A stretch of DNA of 64,000 nt from Clostridioides difficile_A (GCA_945909635.1 OX246690.1:1426001-1490000), one strand, 5' to 3'; shown: positions 45,903 through 54,084, counted from the stretch's first letter. Numbers and translations: made by a program. Notes: generated by a model not told the origin, from the letters alone.

Positions 45903-46748
45903 ATGGGAGTAAAGACTTTATATATTGCTAAAATAAATATAAATGAAAATATATTTCATCCAAAGTATAAGGAAATGATACCTTTGATAGGTGAGGCAGT
46001 TTTAAATCATAATAAAAAAGAATATAAAGAAAAAGGTTTTAATTGGATATTTGCTAATACAAAAAAAGTTAATATTAATGGATACGAATATATATCAGGT
46101 AAGATTAGTAAGGTTCTTCCAATAAAGTATGAAAATATATATAAAGAAGAAAATGGGAAATTTGAAGATGTTCCTATAAAAAATTCGGCAGATGTAAGCT
46201 CTTTTTTATTAGATGTAGAAAATGAACTAATTGTTTTTGAACAAGTTGCAGGAATTTCAAAAACTAATTTTATGGAATATTTTTCTAAATTATGTAATCT
46301 TATAGATTATAAATTAGGAGAATTAAAATTAAAATTATATCCTAAATCACAAGAAATAGATAATATATTAAATAATGCTGAAAAGGTTTATAGTGCGGAC
46401 TTTAAAATTATACCTGCTAACTACAGTTCAAATGATGGTTTTTTTAAACTAGATGAGAAATTAAAAGAGGACAAAATAGATGAATATGAACAAAAACTAT
46501 CTAATAAAAATGGGAATTTATCTACAAAAAAAGATAGCCTCTTTTTCCAATCTGTACAGATGGTTAAAAAAGCATATGGTACAATAAAAATGGAATATTT
46601 AGATAAACATACTAAGAAAAAAACAAAATTTGATTCTAATGATGTGATATATACATCAAAGTTTGATGATAAAGATAAAAGTGAAAGTGAAATTTTAGAA
46701 GAATTTGAAAAAGTAATTATAAATGTAAGAAATGATAATAATAAATAA
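45903..46748 (+). CDS. Unknown cargo protein
   Basis: From the ATG at 45903 (AGGGGG upstream) the protein has 281 residues, is soluble and Lys/Glu/Asn rich. Its first 130 residues read YIAKININENIFHPKYKEM and VLPIKYENIYKEENGKFED; an Asp/Glu/Lys-rich C-terminus follows. I do not recognise it with certainty. As a lone gene after the lysis cassette, beside a membrane-protein gene, it could be a lysogen-encoded defence or exclusion factor, but nothing in the sequence proves it. Confidence 0.55.
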   Translation: MGVKTLYIAKININENIFHPKYKEMIPLIGEAVLNHNKKEYKEKGFNWIFANTKKVNINGYEYISGKISKVLPIKYENIYKEENGKFEDVPIKNSADVSSFLLDVENELIVFEQVAGISKTNFMEYFSKLCNLIDYKLGELKLKLYPKSQEIDNILNNAEKVYSADFKIIPANYSSNDGFFKLDEKLKEDKIDEYEQKLSNKNGNLSTKKDSLFFQSVQMVKKAYGTIKMEYLDKHTKKKTKFDSNDVIYTSKFDDKDKSESEILEEFEKVIINVRNDNNK

Positions 46749-46780
46749 GGTACAAAATATATTAAAAGGTGGTGATTACT

Positions 46781-47341
46781 ATTAATAAATATAAAAAAAA
46801 TTTGATTAACATGATTAAAAAGTATGGAATAAGAAAAATATTTTTTTCTACAGAAACAATTATAATAATTCTAGCTATATTTATAGTGGTAATCATAACA
46901 CCCAAATTAAATATAGATGGAATCGATAAAAAGATAGATTTAATGAGAAGTTATTCAACTATATGTGTTAGTTTATCAGGAGGCATGTTAGCTGTAACTG
47001 TTACTGCAATGTCTATATTAGTAGGAATGATTAATGATAATTTCATGAAATTTATACATAAAGCAAATGCATACTATGATTTTGTAGTTCCATTTTATTT
47101 AAATGCATTGTTTTGGGGTATTGGAATAATATTAAATATGATTTTAATTGTGAGTTCATATCTTTCTATTATATTTATAATTAAATATAATAGAATACTA
47201 TTATTTATTATTGGCTTAAGTACTGGATTTTTAATATCAAGTATAAAAGGAACTTTAGAATTAGTGTATACCTCAATAAGATTGGGAGAATATAGAGCTA
47301 AAGTACTCTTAAAAGAAGAAGAAGAAAGAAAACACAAATAA
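46781..47341 (+). CDS. Membrane cargo protein, possible AUU start
   Basis: About 186 residues with four membrane helices (near 17-40, 60-85, 98-130, 135-155) and a basic, charged end. The only good ribosome site, AAGGTGGTG at 46766-46774, is six bases before an ATT; a GTG pair inside the ribosome site or an ATG at 46811 without one are alternatives. It follows the unknown gene above by about 30 bases and may act with it. Confidence 0.5.
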   Translation: MNKYKKNLINMIKKYGIRKIFFSTETIIIILAIFIVVIITPKLNIDGIDKKIDLMRSYSTICVSLSGGMLAVTVTAMSILVGMINDNFMKFIHKANAYYDFVVPFYLNALFWGIGIILNMILIVSSYLSIIFIIKYNRILLFIIGLSTGFLISSIKGTLELVYTSIRLGEYRAKVLLKEEEERKHK

Positions 47342-47422
47342 CTTTATTTGATGAAATAAGGCCTTTATAAGATATGAAAAATATACTTATACATCTTTAT
47401 AACTTTTTTATTTTATAGAGAG

Positions 47423-47718
47423 ATGGGCAAAATTATGACATGCAATAAAAGTTTTTATCCAAATAATATTTATCCAGCAATAGACTTTTTCAAGATAAAA
47501 AACAATTAAAATCAATATACAAGAATGATTTATCAGATTGTGGAAGCATACGTATAATAGAAAGAAAAGACTATTCTATAAGCATAAATAGCATAGGTGA
47601 GATAAATATATATTATGATTCAAGATATGAAAATAAGATACAGAGTATAGTCGGTGAGATTGAACAGTTATTCAAGTCTCAAGTTAAAAATTTTAGTGTA
47701 TCAAAATTTAAGCATTGA
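47423..47718 (+). pseudogene. Small gene broken by a frameshift
   Basis: From the ATG at 47423 the frame reads MGKIMTCNKSFYPNNIYPAID and then hits TAA at 47507. In the next frame the protein continues DKKQLKSIYKNDLSDCGSI to a stop at 47718. One extra T in the T5 run at 47486-47490 would join both parts into about 98 residues. The function is unknown. Confidence 0.5.
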
Positions 47719-47726
47719 TTATTAGG

Positions 47727-47760
47727 AAGGTAACAACTAAAATTAGTTGTTACCTTATTT
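47727..47760. terminator. Bidirectional terminator
   Basis: A perfect 14-bp hairpin (AAGGTAACAACTAA with its complement, loop AA) with T-rich sequence on both sides. It separates the plus-strand cargo genes from the minus-strand agr genes. Confidence 0.85.
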
Positions 47761-47769
47761 TGGTATTTT

Positions 47770-47904
47770 TTAGAATCTTTTTAGTTTTTCTGGTATTTTT
47801 GGCTGATATACATGCCATAGTGAAGTTGTGTTTGCAGATAAAAATGCTGCAAACATAGCTAATACACTACAGGCTTTCATGAAGTGATATAGAATTTTTT
47901 TCAT
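47770..47904 (-). CDS. agrD: AgrD-like signal peptide precursor
   Basis: A 44-residue protein: a basic amphipathic N-terminus (MKKILYHFMKACSVLAMFAA), a short core and the AgrD-type acidic/proline end QPKIPEKLKRF. Aligned on the conserved P-x2-P-E-x-L, the S. aureus ring cysteine corresponds to Ser28, giving a predicted ring Ser-Leu-Trp-His-Val, thus a lactone rather than thiolactone. GGGAG lies eight bases before the ATG. It starts 12 bases after the agrB stop. It is too short for common gene callers. Confidence 0.82.
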   Translation of the reverse strand: MKKILYHFMKACSVLAMFAAFLSANTTSLWHVYQPKIPEKLKRF

Positions 47905-47916
47905 ATTAACATCTCC

Positions 47917-48504
47917 CTATGATATTTTTTTATTTATAATAATCTGAATAATTAGTAATAAATTTATCCAAGATAAAGCTAAAAAAGTATATACAACATA
48001 ATTGTATAAAGTTAAGTATTTGCAACCTAGAAAAACAATCAAGAATAAGGTGCTAGATATAACTCTTGAAATTAGCTTATTTTTTTTATATTTTGTTTCA
48101 TTTAGCGGATTGTTCACATGACATACTGGAGCAAAAATAAAAATGCTCAGAAAGTTGAAACTAGACAATATCGCTAAAAATAATGGGATAGGGATAGAAT
48201 TATTTAAAATTATTCCCAAAACCATAGAAATAAAAAAAATGCTATTGAAAATTAGGATACAGTTTTTGTTGTTAGCTGCATGATATCCTCCTGAAAATTG
48301 CCTTATCGTACAAAAAGATATTAAGAATACTATAGAATAAATAAATTTACCTAATATTAAACCTATTATTAACGAAATTAGAGTATTTAGTATAGAAGAT
48401 AGTAAAATTTCTAACCCATAGGAGCAGATTTCTAAATCATCTTTTTCTATTACTTGATTTAAAACAAATAAAAAAGCTATTTTATCAGAACAAGATTTTA
48501 TCAT
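47917..48504 (-). CDS. agrB: AgrB-like peptide-processing membrane protease
   Basis: A 195-residue protein with about five to six membrane helices and RQFSGGYHAANNKNC, holding the His75 and Cys82 of the AgrB active site. AgrB cuts the C-terminus of AgrD and forms the ring. It lies between agrC (42 bases upstream) and agrD (12 bases downstream) on the minus strand, so the three form one operon. Confidence 0.92.
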   Translation of the reverse strand: MIKSCSDKIAFLFVLNQVIEKDDLEICSYGLEILLSSILNTLISLIIGLILGKFIYSIVFLISFCTIRQFSGGYHAANNKNCILIFNSIFFISMVLGIILNNSIPIPLFLAILSSFNFLSIFIFAPVCHVNNPLNETKYKKNKLISRVISSTLFLIVFLGCKYLTLYNYVVYTFLALSWINLLLIIQIIINKKIS

Positions 48505-48546
48505 TTAACTTTCTCCTTAAATAATTTTATTAATAAATTATAGGTA

Positions 48547-49869
48547 TTAAATATTCTCATATACAATATTTGAATCTTTTTGTGATTCTCTAATTGGTAT
48601 CATCATATTTAAATAAAATAAATCTTCTGTGAAATCTATAGAAACTGCACCATCATATTTTTCTAAAGAATTTTTTATACTTTTTATTCCTAATCCATGA
48701 AATTCTTTATCTTCTTTTGTAGTTAAAAAATTATTGTTTTTTAATAAAATATTATTTGATTTTGTATTAGTAATTTTTATTGCAAAGAATTTATTTACTA
48801 TCATTCCTTGTAATTTTATTTTTTTATCAGTGTTTTTGATTTTTTCACAAGCTTCAATTGCATTATCTAATGCATTTGCAAAGATAGAACATATATCTTC
48901 TTCTTTAATAAAATTACAATTGTTAAAGTTTATATTAATTGTGAAATCAATTCCTTTTTCTATACAAAGTTCTTTTTTTTCTGATAATATGATGTTTAAA
49001 GTAATATTTCCTGTATCAAATATATTGCTATATTCATCAAGCTTTTTTTCTATATCCTTTATGTAATTACTAGTATCAATATTTTTTTTATTCATTTCAT
49101 TAATGCAAATAAGATGATTCTTCATATCATGGTTTAATTCTTTTGTCTTAAGATAATATTTTTTTATATTGCTATAATATTTATTTTCAGAATTTATTTT
49201 TTCTTGTAGTTTAGTTAATTCAATATATTTTTTATTACTTTTTAATATTTTAACTATGCTATAAATTAATGTTATATTAGAAAAAGTTAATAATAGTACC
49301 ATGATTAAAATATCTAATCTAGTAGCAGAAGAAATATCTAGTAGTTTTAAGATATATTTATAAAATATAAAAAATGATATCATATTTGCGACTATTGGTA
49401 TACACATATAAATTTCTTTTTTAGTAACTTGTAGATTACTAGATATAGATTTATAAATGTATAATAAAGTAATTAGAACTACATTTCCTAGCACTATAGT
49501 TTCATATCTATAAAAATTATCATTTAATAAAATATTCATAGAACTCAAATTATTTATTGAAACTATTGCTATCATACTTAATGCATTTATGCATACTAAT
49601 ATTGCCCAATAAGAAAATGAAACTATCAAACATTTGTAAAGATTAACCTCATAACTCAATTTATAAAAAATAAACATTACAAAAATGCATATTAATATTC
49701 TATTATCAGCACCAACATTAATATATAAAGTAGAAATAATAATAAAAGTGGAAATTAAAAAATATAAATTTATTAAACTAGTTTTGATTTTACTTGTATA
49801 ATCAAATACTTTTTTACATGCCCAAATTTCTATAATAGAAGAAACAGTTGTTATAAAAAAATCTAACAT
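48547..49869 (-). CDS. agrC: AgrC-like sensor histidine kinase
   Basis: From the ATG at 49867-49869 (GGAGAG upstream) the protein has about 440 residues: six to seven membrane helices (1-210), a coiled coil, the phosphorylation motif LNHDMKNHLICIN (His near 247) and an HATPase of the AgrC/CitA type (FANALDNAIEAC, FHGLGIKSIKNSLEKYDG). It should bind the peptide made by the next two genes. No LytTR response regulator (AgrA) is found in the window, so phosphate would have to pass to a host regulator. Confidence 0.9.
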   Translation of the reverse strand: MLDFFITTVSSIIEIWACKKVFDYTSKIKTSLINLYFLISTFIIISTLYINVGADNRILICIFVMFIFYKLSYEVNLYKCLIVSFSYWAILVCINALSMIAIVSINNLSSMNILLNDNFYRYETIVLGNVVLITLLYIYKSISSNLQVTKKEIYMCIPIVANMISFFIFYKYILKLLDISSATRLDILIMVLLLTFSNITLIYSIVKILKSNKKYIELTKLQEKINSENKYYSNIKKYYLKTKELNHDMKNHLICINEMNKKNIDTSNYIKDIEKKLDEYSNIFDTGNITLNIILSEKKELCIEKGIDFTININFNNCNFIKEEDICSIFANALDNAIEACEKIKNTDKKIKLQGMIVNKFFAIKITNTKSNNILLKNNNFLTTKEDKEFHGLGIKSIKNSLEKYDGAVSIDFTEDLFYLNMMIPIRESQKDSNIVYENI

Positions 49870-50140
49870 AATAAAACTCTCCATAAGTTAAGTAATTTTG
49901 TATAAACTTCATTTAATAATACGAAAATAATTTGAAATTTTATAGTAATTATATCATAAAATAGGTTACCATGGGATAAAGTTGCTAAATATAACATATA
50001 TATATATAAATAATTTTATCTGTATACATTATTATTAATATGAATAAGTAAAAGTTGTAATAATAAAATGAACTAAAATTATCATACTAAAACATAAGAC
50101 ATGTTATAATTATATTAGATATATACATTAACATACACCA

Positions 50141-50172
50141 AAGCACTCTTTTTATAGGAGTGCTTATTTTTT
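50141..50172 (+). terminator. Short-transcript terminator
   Basis: AAGCACTC pairs with GAGTGCTT followed by ATTTTTT. With the TATAAT at 50105 it would define a very short plus-strand RNA. Confidence 0.6.
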
Positions 50173-50289
50173 GAAATACATTAATATAATAAATATCAAT
50201 AACCTTACTTAACATATCTTAAAAACGATTTAAATAGGTCCTTTCAGCAACCTAGAACGTATGATATAATAAAAAACAGAGTGGAAGGT

Positions 50290-50355
50290 ATGCCAATTTT
50301 ACTATAGCCTAATTGTGATGCAGATTTTTACCATAAAGATGATGATAACAAATAA
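50290..50355 (+). pseudogene. Tiny frame with in-frame amber
   Basis: After GTGGAAGGT the frame reads MPILL, TAG, then PNCDADFYHKDDDNK and TAA. A hairpin (GAGTGG/CCACTC) and a terminator follow at once, and a TATAAT lies just upstream near 50260. It could be a decayed peptide gene or a small RNA; evidence is thin. Confidence 0.3.
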
Positions 50356-50399
50356 GAGTGGTGTTAGCCACTCAAGGTCCCCTTTAGGGGATTTTTTAT
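50356..50399 (+). terminator. Hairpin plus terminator
   Basis: GAGTGG/CCACTC at 50356-50373, then TCCCC/GGGGA at 50378-50391 followed by six T. Confidence 0.78.
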
Positions 50400-50446
50400 T
50401 TTGTACAAAATGGTAGAATATATATTATAGAAATGGAGGCAAAGTA

Positions 50447-51307
50447 GTGAGTAAGATAAATAATAAAAATAAAAGTTGGATTGAAAGGCATAAGATACTA
50501 ACCATATTTATAAGTGTAATAGCAATTCTTATTATATGTATTGGCTTACCGTTGTTAATAAATAGGATGTTATATTGGGATATAAGAACACATAATTCAA
50601 CAGATGGTGAGTGGCTAAGTTTTTGGGGCAGTTTTTTAGGTGGTATATTTGGAGGGTTAGCAACATTAGGTGCTATATTGATAACTAGAGAAATGGCTAA
50701 AAAAGATAATGAAGAGTTAAAAGAAAGTATATCTAGGGAAAGAGAGCCTAAGGTTATTCCTATTAAGAAAAATGCATATTTGTATAAAACTTATGGTACT
50801 CCTTGTATGTTTAATGAAATTCAGATGCCAAACAAAGTTCCAATATGTTCAGATATTATAAAGTTAACACTTGTGAATGTAGGAAAAGAAGCGGCAATAC
50901 AAATAGAAGTATTTTGGGAAAAACCTCAAAATATAGTTAAAACTAAGGATTTAACAGATGAGGATTTAAAAGTATGTAATAAATTCTTTAACGAGTTTGA
51001 TATAAATGAAAATATTAAAGTCGAGAAGGAATATATTTCTTCTTTACAAGAAGTTGAGATAGGTTTAAACACGTATACTGAAATGTATATTAGGGAATTA
51101 TCGAGTGAACTTATAGATAATTTTAGAGAAAATAATAAACATGGTATATATATTAGGAAAAATATTAAGGTGGGTACAATTAACATTAAACGTAAGAATA
51201 TATATGATGAAACCTATAATACATCATATGATATGGAAATATCAATATTTGAGATGGGTAAAAGTTATAAATTATATACTATAAATATAGACTTTAATTT
51301 GATTTAA
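50447..51307 (+). CDS. Membrane-anchored hypothetical protein
   Basis: A 286-residue protein with a GTG start (GGAGGC upstream), two N-terminal membrane helices (about 14-35 and 52-75, SFWGSFLGGIFGGLATLGAI) and a large cytoplasmic or external domain rich in beta strands. GSFLGGIFGG-type double-helix proteins are common in phages and mobile elements; no function is known to me. A promoter may lie at 50412 (TAGAATATA). Confidence 0.58.
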   Translation: MSKINNKNKSWIERHKILTIFISVIAILIICIGLPLLINRMLYWDIRTHNSTDGEWLSFWGSFLGGIFGGLATLGAILITREMAKKDNEELKESISREREPKVIPIKKNAYLYKTYGTPCMFNEIQMPNKVPICSDIIKLTLVNVGKEAAIQIEVFWEKPQNIVKTKDLTDEDLKVCNKFFNEFDINENIKVEKEYISSLQEVEIGLNTYTEMYIRELSSELIDNFRENNKHGIYIRKNIKVGTINIKRKNIYDETYNTSYDMEISIFEMGKSYKLYTINIDFNLI

Positions 51308-51439
51308 GATATGGAGTAATTTTGTCTTTTTTTTATTTCAAATTTCAATAATCTATATAAATACTCAAGAAGATTATTTGAGCTATCTTAAAAACTATTG
51401 TATTAGCTATTTTTTAATCAATAATTTATGATATAATAA

Positions 51440-51472
51440 AAAAATAGAAGTGTATTCGCAGTACACTTCTAT
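51440..51472 (-). terminator. Minus-strand terminator
   Basis: AGAAGTGTA pairs with TACACTTCT; on the minus strand seven T follow. It ends the transcript of the genes at 51481-52330. Confidence 0.85.
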
Positions 51473-51480
51473 ATCTGTAA

Positions 51481-51681
51481 CTAAGCATTCTCATGTTGGG
51501 GAGTGCTTTTTTCATTTCTCCAAACAACTTTGTTTTTTTCATCTGTAATTATCAAATTAATCTTATTATCTTTCAATATTTCTGTTGCAGTACAAATGAG
51601 ATTATCTAAGTCAAAACTTCGAGTTATTTCTAATTGCTTGTTATTTATTACTCTTTTTAGTATATAAGTCTTAAAACACAT
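51481..51681 (-). CDS. Small hypothetical protein
   Basis: A 66-residue soluble protein (MCFKTYILKRVINNKQLEI ...) with GAGGTG before the ATG. It follows the XRE/membrane-protein pair on the same strand and precedes a terminator, so it is the last gene of that operon. Function unknown. Confidence 0.5.
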   Translation of the reverse strand: MCFKTYILKRVINNKQLEITRSFDLDNLICTATEILKDNKINLIITDEKNKVVWRNEKSTPQHENA

Positions 51682-51699
51682 TTATATCACCTCTTGTAT

Positions 51700-52113
51700 T
51701 TACTCTTTTTTCTCTAAAAATATATTGATAAGTAAATATGCAACAAATAAAAAAATCTCAATGATGCATAGTGTTATAGCTATAACTAGAAGTGATTGAT
51801 TTTTCCATGCACTATAAGCTATGATGAAAAGAAATGTAAAGGCACATAATGTATAATTCATAATTTTAACTAATATATGACTTGTTTTCATTGTTAAATA
51901 TAAGTCTCTTTCATCTGCATTATCGTGCAATTCTTCAACAATGCCTTTTCTTGAAAAAGCATTGTAAAAATTAAAGATTGCTATTGTAATTAAAAGGAAT
52001 GATGAAATTAGGAATCTTTGTTCTTTTAAAATGCAGTAAATAACTATACTAACACAACATAACATAGAAGCTATAATACCTACTATAAAACCTCGTCTAT
52101 TCTTTACTTTCAT
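51700..52113 (-). CDS. Membrane protein of XRE pair, copy 1
   Basis: A 137-residue protein with four membrane helices in two pairs and a charged middle (LHDNADERDLYLTMK, about 63-77). It overlaps the XRE regulator by 17 bases. The copy at 53653 shares the layout, including the conserved DERN/DERD loop. Confidence 0.65.
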   Translation of the reverse strand: MKVKNRRGFIVGIIASMLCCVSIVIYCILKEQRFLISSFLLITIAIFNFYNAFSRKGIVEELHDNADERDLYLTMKTSHILVKIMNYTLCAFTFLFIIAYSAWKNQSLLVIAITLCIIEIFLFVAYLLINIFLEKKE

Positions 52114-52330
52114 GTTTTTTGTCCTCCATTTCTTTATTTTCTTTTAAACAACATAGTTCTTCAACCGTTGTATCAAATACTTGTGCTATACGGTAGGCAA
52201 GCATAAGAGAAGGATTATATTGCTCTTTTTCAATAGAAATAATTGTTCTGTTTGATACATGGACTAAATCAGCAAGTTGTTGCTGTGTTAGACCCATATT
52301 TGTTCGAAATTCTCGTACTTTTGTTTTCAT
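52097..52330 (-). CDS. XRE-family regulator, copy 1
   Basis: A 77-residue protein that is almost only a helix-turn-helix (LTQQQLADLVHVSNRTIISIEKEQYNPS). About 60% identical to the regulator at 53436. Two palindromes stand upstream (52349 and 52366), so it probably represses its own operon. The partner is the membrane protein overlapping its 3' end. Confidence 0.87.
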   Translation of the reverse strand: MKTKVREFRTNMGLTQQQLADLVHVSNRTIISIEKEQYNPSLMLAYRIAQVFDTTVEELCCLKENKEMEDKKHESKE

Positions 52331-52348
52331 TCCATACCCTCTTTCTAT

Positions 52349-52380
52349 ATGAAGCTAACTTCATGTGAAGTCAACTTCAT
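52349..52380. promoter_or_regulatory. Tandem operators of the XRE operon
   Basis: ATGAAG-CTAA-CTTCAT (52349-52364) and TGAAGT-CA-ACTTCA (52366-52379). The second shares 12 of 13 bases with 53405-53417 before the second XRE gene. Confidence 0.6.
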
Positions 52381-52542
52381 AATATCCTAAAATAAGTAAA
52401 ATGTCAATTTCTTTTAGAGGAAAGATAAAAATAATCTAAAACGTAGAATATATGGTAAATTTTACCTGTAGTTTTTGTGTTAAAAAGCTCCTATTATTAG
52501 TTTAAGTTAGATTTTAGGTTTTATAGAAAGAAGGAATATATT

Positions 52543-52926
52543 ATGATAAATAAGAAATTACCAGATGCAGAATTAAAAATCATGAAATTCATTTGGAACT
52601 CAGGTTATAAAACTGTAACATCGAAGGATGTTGCAGATGAGATAGAAAAAATATATGGCTGGAAACATACAACTACAATTACGCTTTTAACAAGGTTAAC
52701 TAAAAAAGGTTTTTTAATCTCTCAGAGAATTGGAAAACATGTACATTATACAGTATTAGTGAAAGAAAAAGAATATTTGAAATTAGAAGGTAAAAGAATT
52801 TTTGGAGGTTTACATAACAATCCTTTATCAGAACTTATTTCAAAATTACATGATGGAGAAGAAATAACAGAAGACAAAATAACAGAAATAGGGGACTGGA
52901 TAAAAAGTTGGAAGGATGAAGATTAA
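52543..52926 (+). CDS. BlaI/MecI/CopY-type repressor
   Basis: A 127-residue protein with the winged-helix signature LPDAELKIMKFIWNSG, ADEIEKIYGWKHTTTITLL and RLTKKGFLISQRIGKHVHYT. BlaI repressors are cut by the sensor protease BlaR1 to induce beta-lactamase or PBP genes; neither blaR nor a beta-lactamase is adjacent. GAAGGAA precedes the ATG. A terminator follows at 52932. Confidence 0.85.
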   Translation: MINKKLPDAELKIMKFIWNSGYKTVTSKDVADEIEKIYGWKHTTTITLLTRLTKKGFLISQRIGKHVHYTVLVKEKEYLKLEGKRIFGGLHNNPLSELISKLHDGEEITEDKITEIGDWIKSWKDED

Positions 52927-52931
52927 TAAAT

Positions 52932-52968
52932 GAAAGGTAGCGACTAATATAAGTTCTACCTTTTTTCT
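52932..52968 (+). terminator. Rho-independent terminator
   Basis: AAAGGTAG pairs with CTACCTTT followed by T4. It ends the blaI-type gene. Confidence 0.7.
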
Positions 52969-53259
52969 GTGGATAATGTTGGGGATAAGCTGTGGAAAAA
53001 TTATGTAAATACTGTGTATAAAATGTTTTGCTGACATTTAACTGACAAAAGCATATAAAAAGATATGAATATATTGGAATAACAACATTTACAAATAAAG
53101 ATATGGTATAGTACTAATGTCAACAACAAAGAGTAAATAATTATAAATTTTATTAAATAATAGTAAATTCAAGTGTTTTATAAGTAGATTTTATTATCTA
53201 TATTGCTGATATTTAACTGACTAATAAAAAAAGTACTTAAAATGGCATTTAGCTGACCA
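52969..53259. repeat. Right attachment-region copy
   Basis: Exact CTGACATTTAACTGAC at 53031, a near copy at 53206, and about 110 bases from 53104 similar to 30437 onward. It lies before the decayed integrase end. No gene is seen here; the island's right boundary probably falls in this stretch. Confidence 0.5.
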
Positions 53260-53393
53260 TTATTTGAATAATATTTTACTTATATTTTCACATGCTTCTT
53301 TGTCCATTTCTTCTAATAAGTAATAATATCTATTCATATTTATTTTTATATCTGCATGCCTAATCTTCCTGAAACAGATTTTATATTAGTACT
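53260..53393 (-). pseudogene. Remnant of a second integrase, 3' end only
   Basis: About 130 bases align to the last 45 codons of the integrase at 30610, including the region of the tyrosine, with point changes and a one-base deletion (GCATGCCTAATC against GCATGTCCTAATC) that breaks the frame. The rest of the gene is gone; the next gene follows directly. Confidence 0.8.
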
Positions 53394-53403
53394 TATTTAT
53401 ATA

Positions 53404-53417
53404 AAGTGAACTTCATA
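53404..53417. promoter_or_regulatory. Operator-like site of second XRE gene
   Basis: AAGTGAACTTCATA matches the operator at 52369-52381 in 12 of 13 shared positions, at about 20 bases before the ATG. Confidence 0.5.
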
Positions 53418-53435
53418 TTATAAAAGGAGTATTCA

Positions 53436-53666
53436 ATGAAAACTAAAATTAAAATATTAAGAATTTCCATTGGAATGACACAACGACAACTTGCTGATTT
53501 AGTTTATGTGAGCGAGAGAACAATTATTTCTATAGAAAAAGAACAGTATGCTCCTTCGCTCATGCTTGCTTATCGTATTTCAGAGGTATTTGGCACAACA
53601 GTAGAAGATTTATGCTATCTTAAAGAAAATAAAGAGTTGGAGGATAAACAATATGAAAATTTATAA
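53436..53666 (+). CDS. XRE-family regulator, copy 2
   Basis: A 76-residue helix-turn-helix protein (MTQRQLADLVYVSERTIIS) paralogous to 52097-52330. AAAGGAG precedes the start. It overlaps the membrane-protein gene by 14 bases, as in copy 1. Confidence 0.87.
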   Translation: MKTKIKILRISIGMTQRQLADLVYVSERTIISIEKEQYAPSLMLAYRISEVFGTTVEDLCYLKENKELEDKQYENL

Positions 53667-54084
53667 TAAAAAAGGTTTTACCTTTGGTGTTTTGGCTACA
53701 ATATTAGGAATATGTAGTTTAACAAAAGATATTATATATCCTGAAGATTGGCTAACACTGCAAATTAAGCATGTTGTATTTTCTATAATAATTTTATTAT
53801 TTGGGATTATAACTCTTATTCGGGCATTTTCTAAAAAAGCTACACAAGAAGATAGGATTGAATCTATGGATGAAAGAAATCGTCTTATAAAGTTAAAAAG
53901 TGAAGCTAAGAGTGGAAATATTATGTTTTGGATTACAACAATTATTAGTATATGTAGCTTTTTATTTTATTATTTAACAGAAAATATATTGTATATGTTT
54001 ATTTTTATTCCAACTGCAATTCTAAGCATTATGTATATTATTATAGAGTTTATTTCATACTTATATTATGAAAAGCGTGAATAA
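53653..54084 (+). CDS. Membrane protein of XRE pair, copy 2
   Basis: A 143-residue protein with four helices and a central charged loop (SMDERNRLIKLKSEAKSG). Same arrangement as 51700-52113, though sequence identity is low outside the loop. GGAGG precedes the ATG. Confidence 0.65.
   Translation: MKIYNKKGFTFGVLATILGICSLTKDIIYPEDWLTLQIKHVVFSIIILLFGIITLIRAFSKKATQEDRIESMDERNRLIKLKSEAKSGNIMFWITTIISICSFLFYYLTENILYMFIFIPTAILSIMYIIIEFISYLYYEKRE

Larger units (their letters stand above)
49870..50446. other. Long gene-poor region upstream of agrC
   Basis: No complete gene is supported here. It holds a minus-strand TATAAT at 49948-49953 suited to the agr operon, a plus-strand TATAAT at 50105, terminators at 50141 and 50378, and a broken tiny frame at 50290. 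Confidence 0.5.

Noticed and set aside
52097..53666. XRE regulators as the missing AgrA or as the phage repressor
   Set aside because: They have no receiver or LytTR domain, so they cannot be AgrA. A phage-repressor role is unsupported because they pair with membrane proteins and lie far from the integrase.
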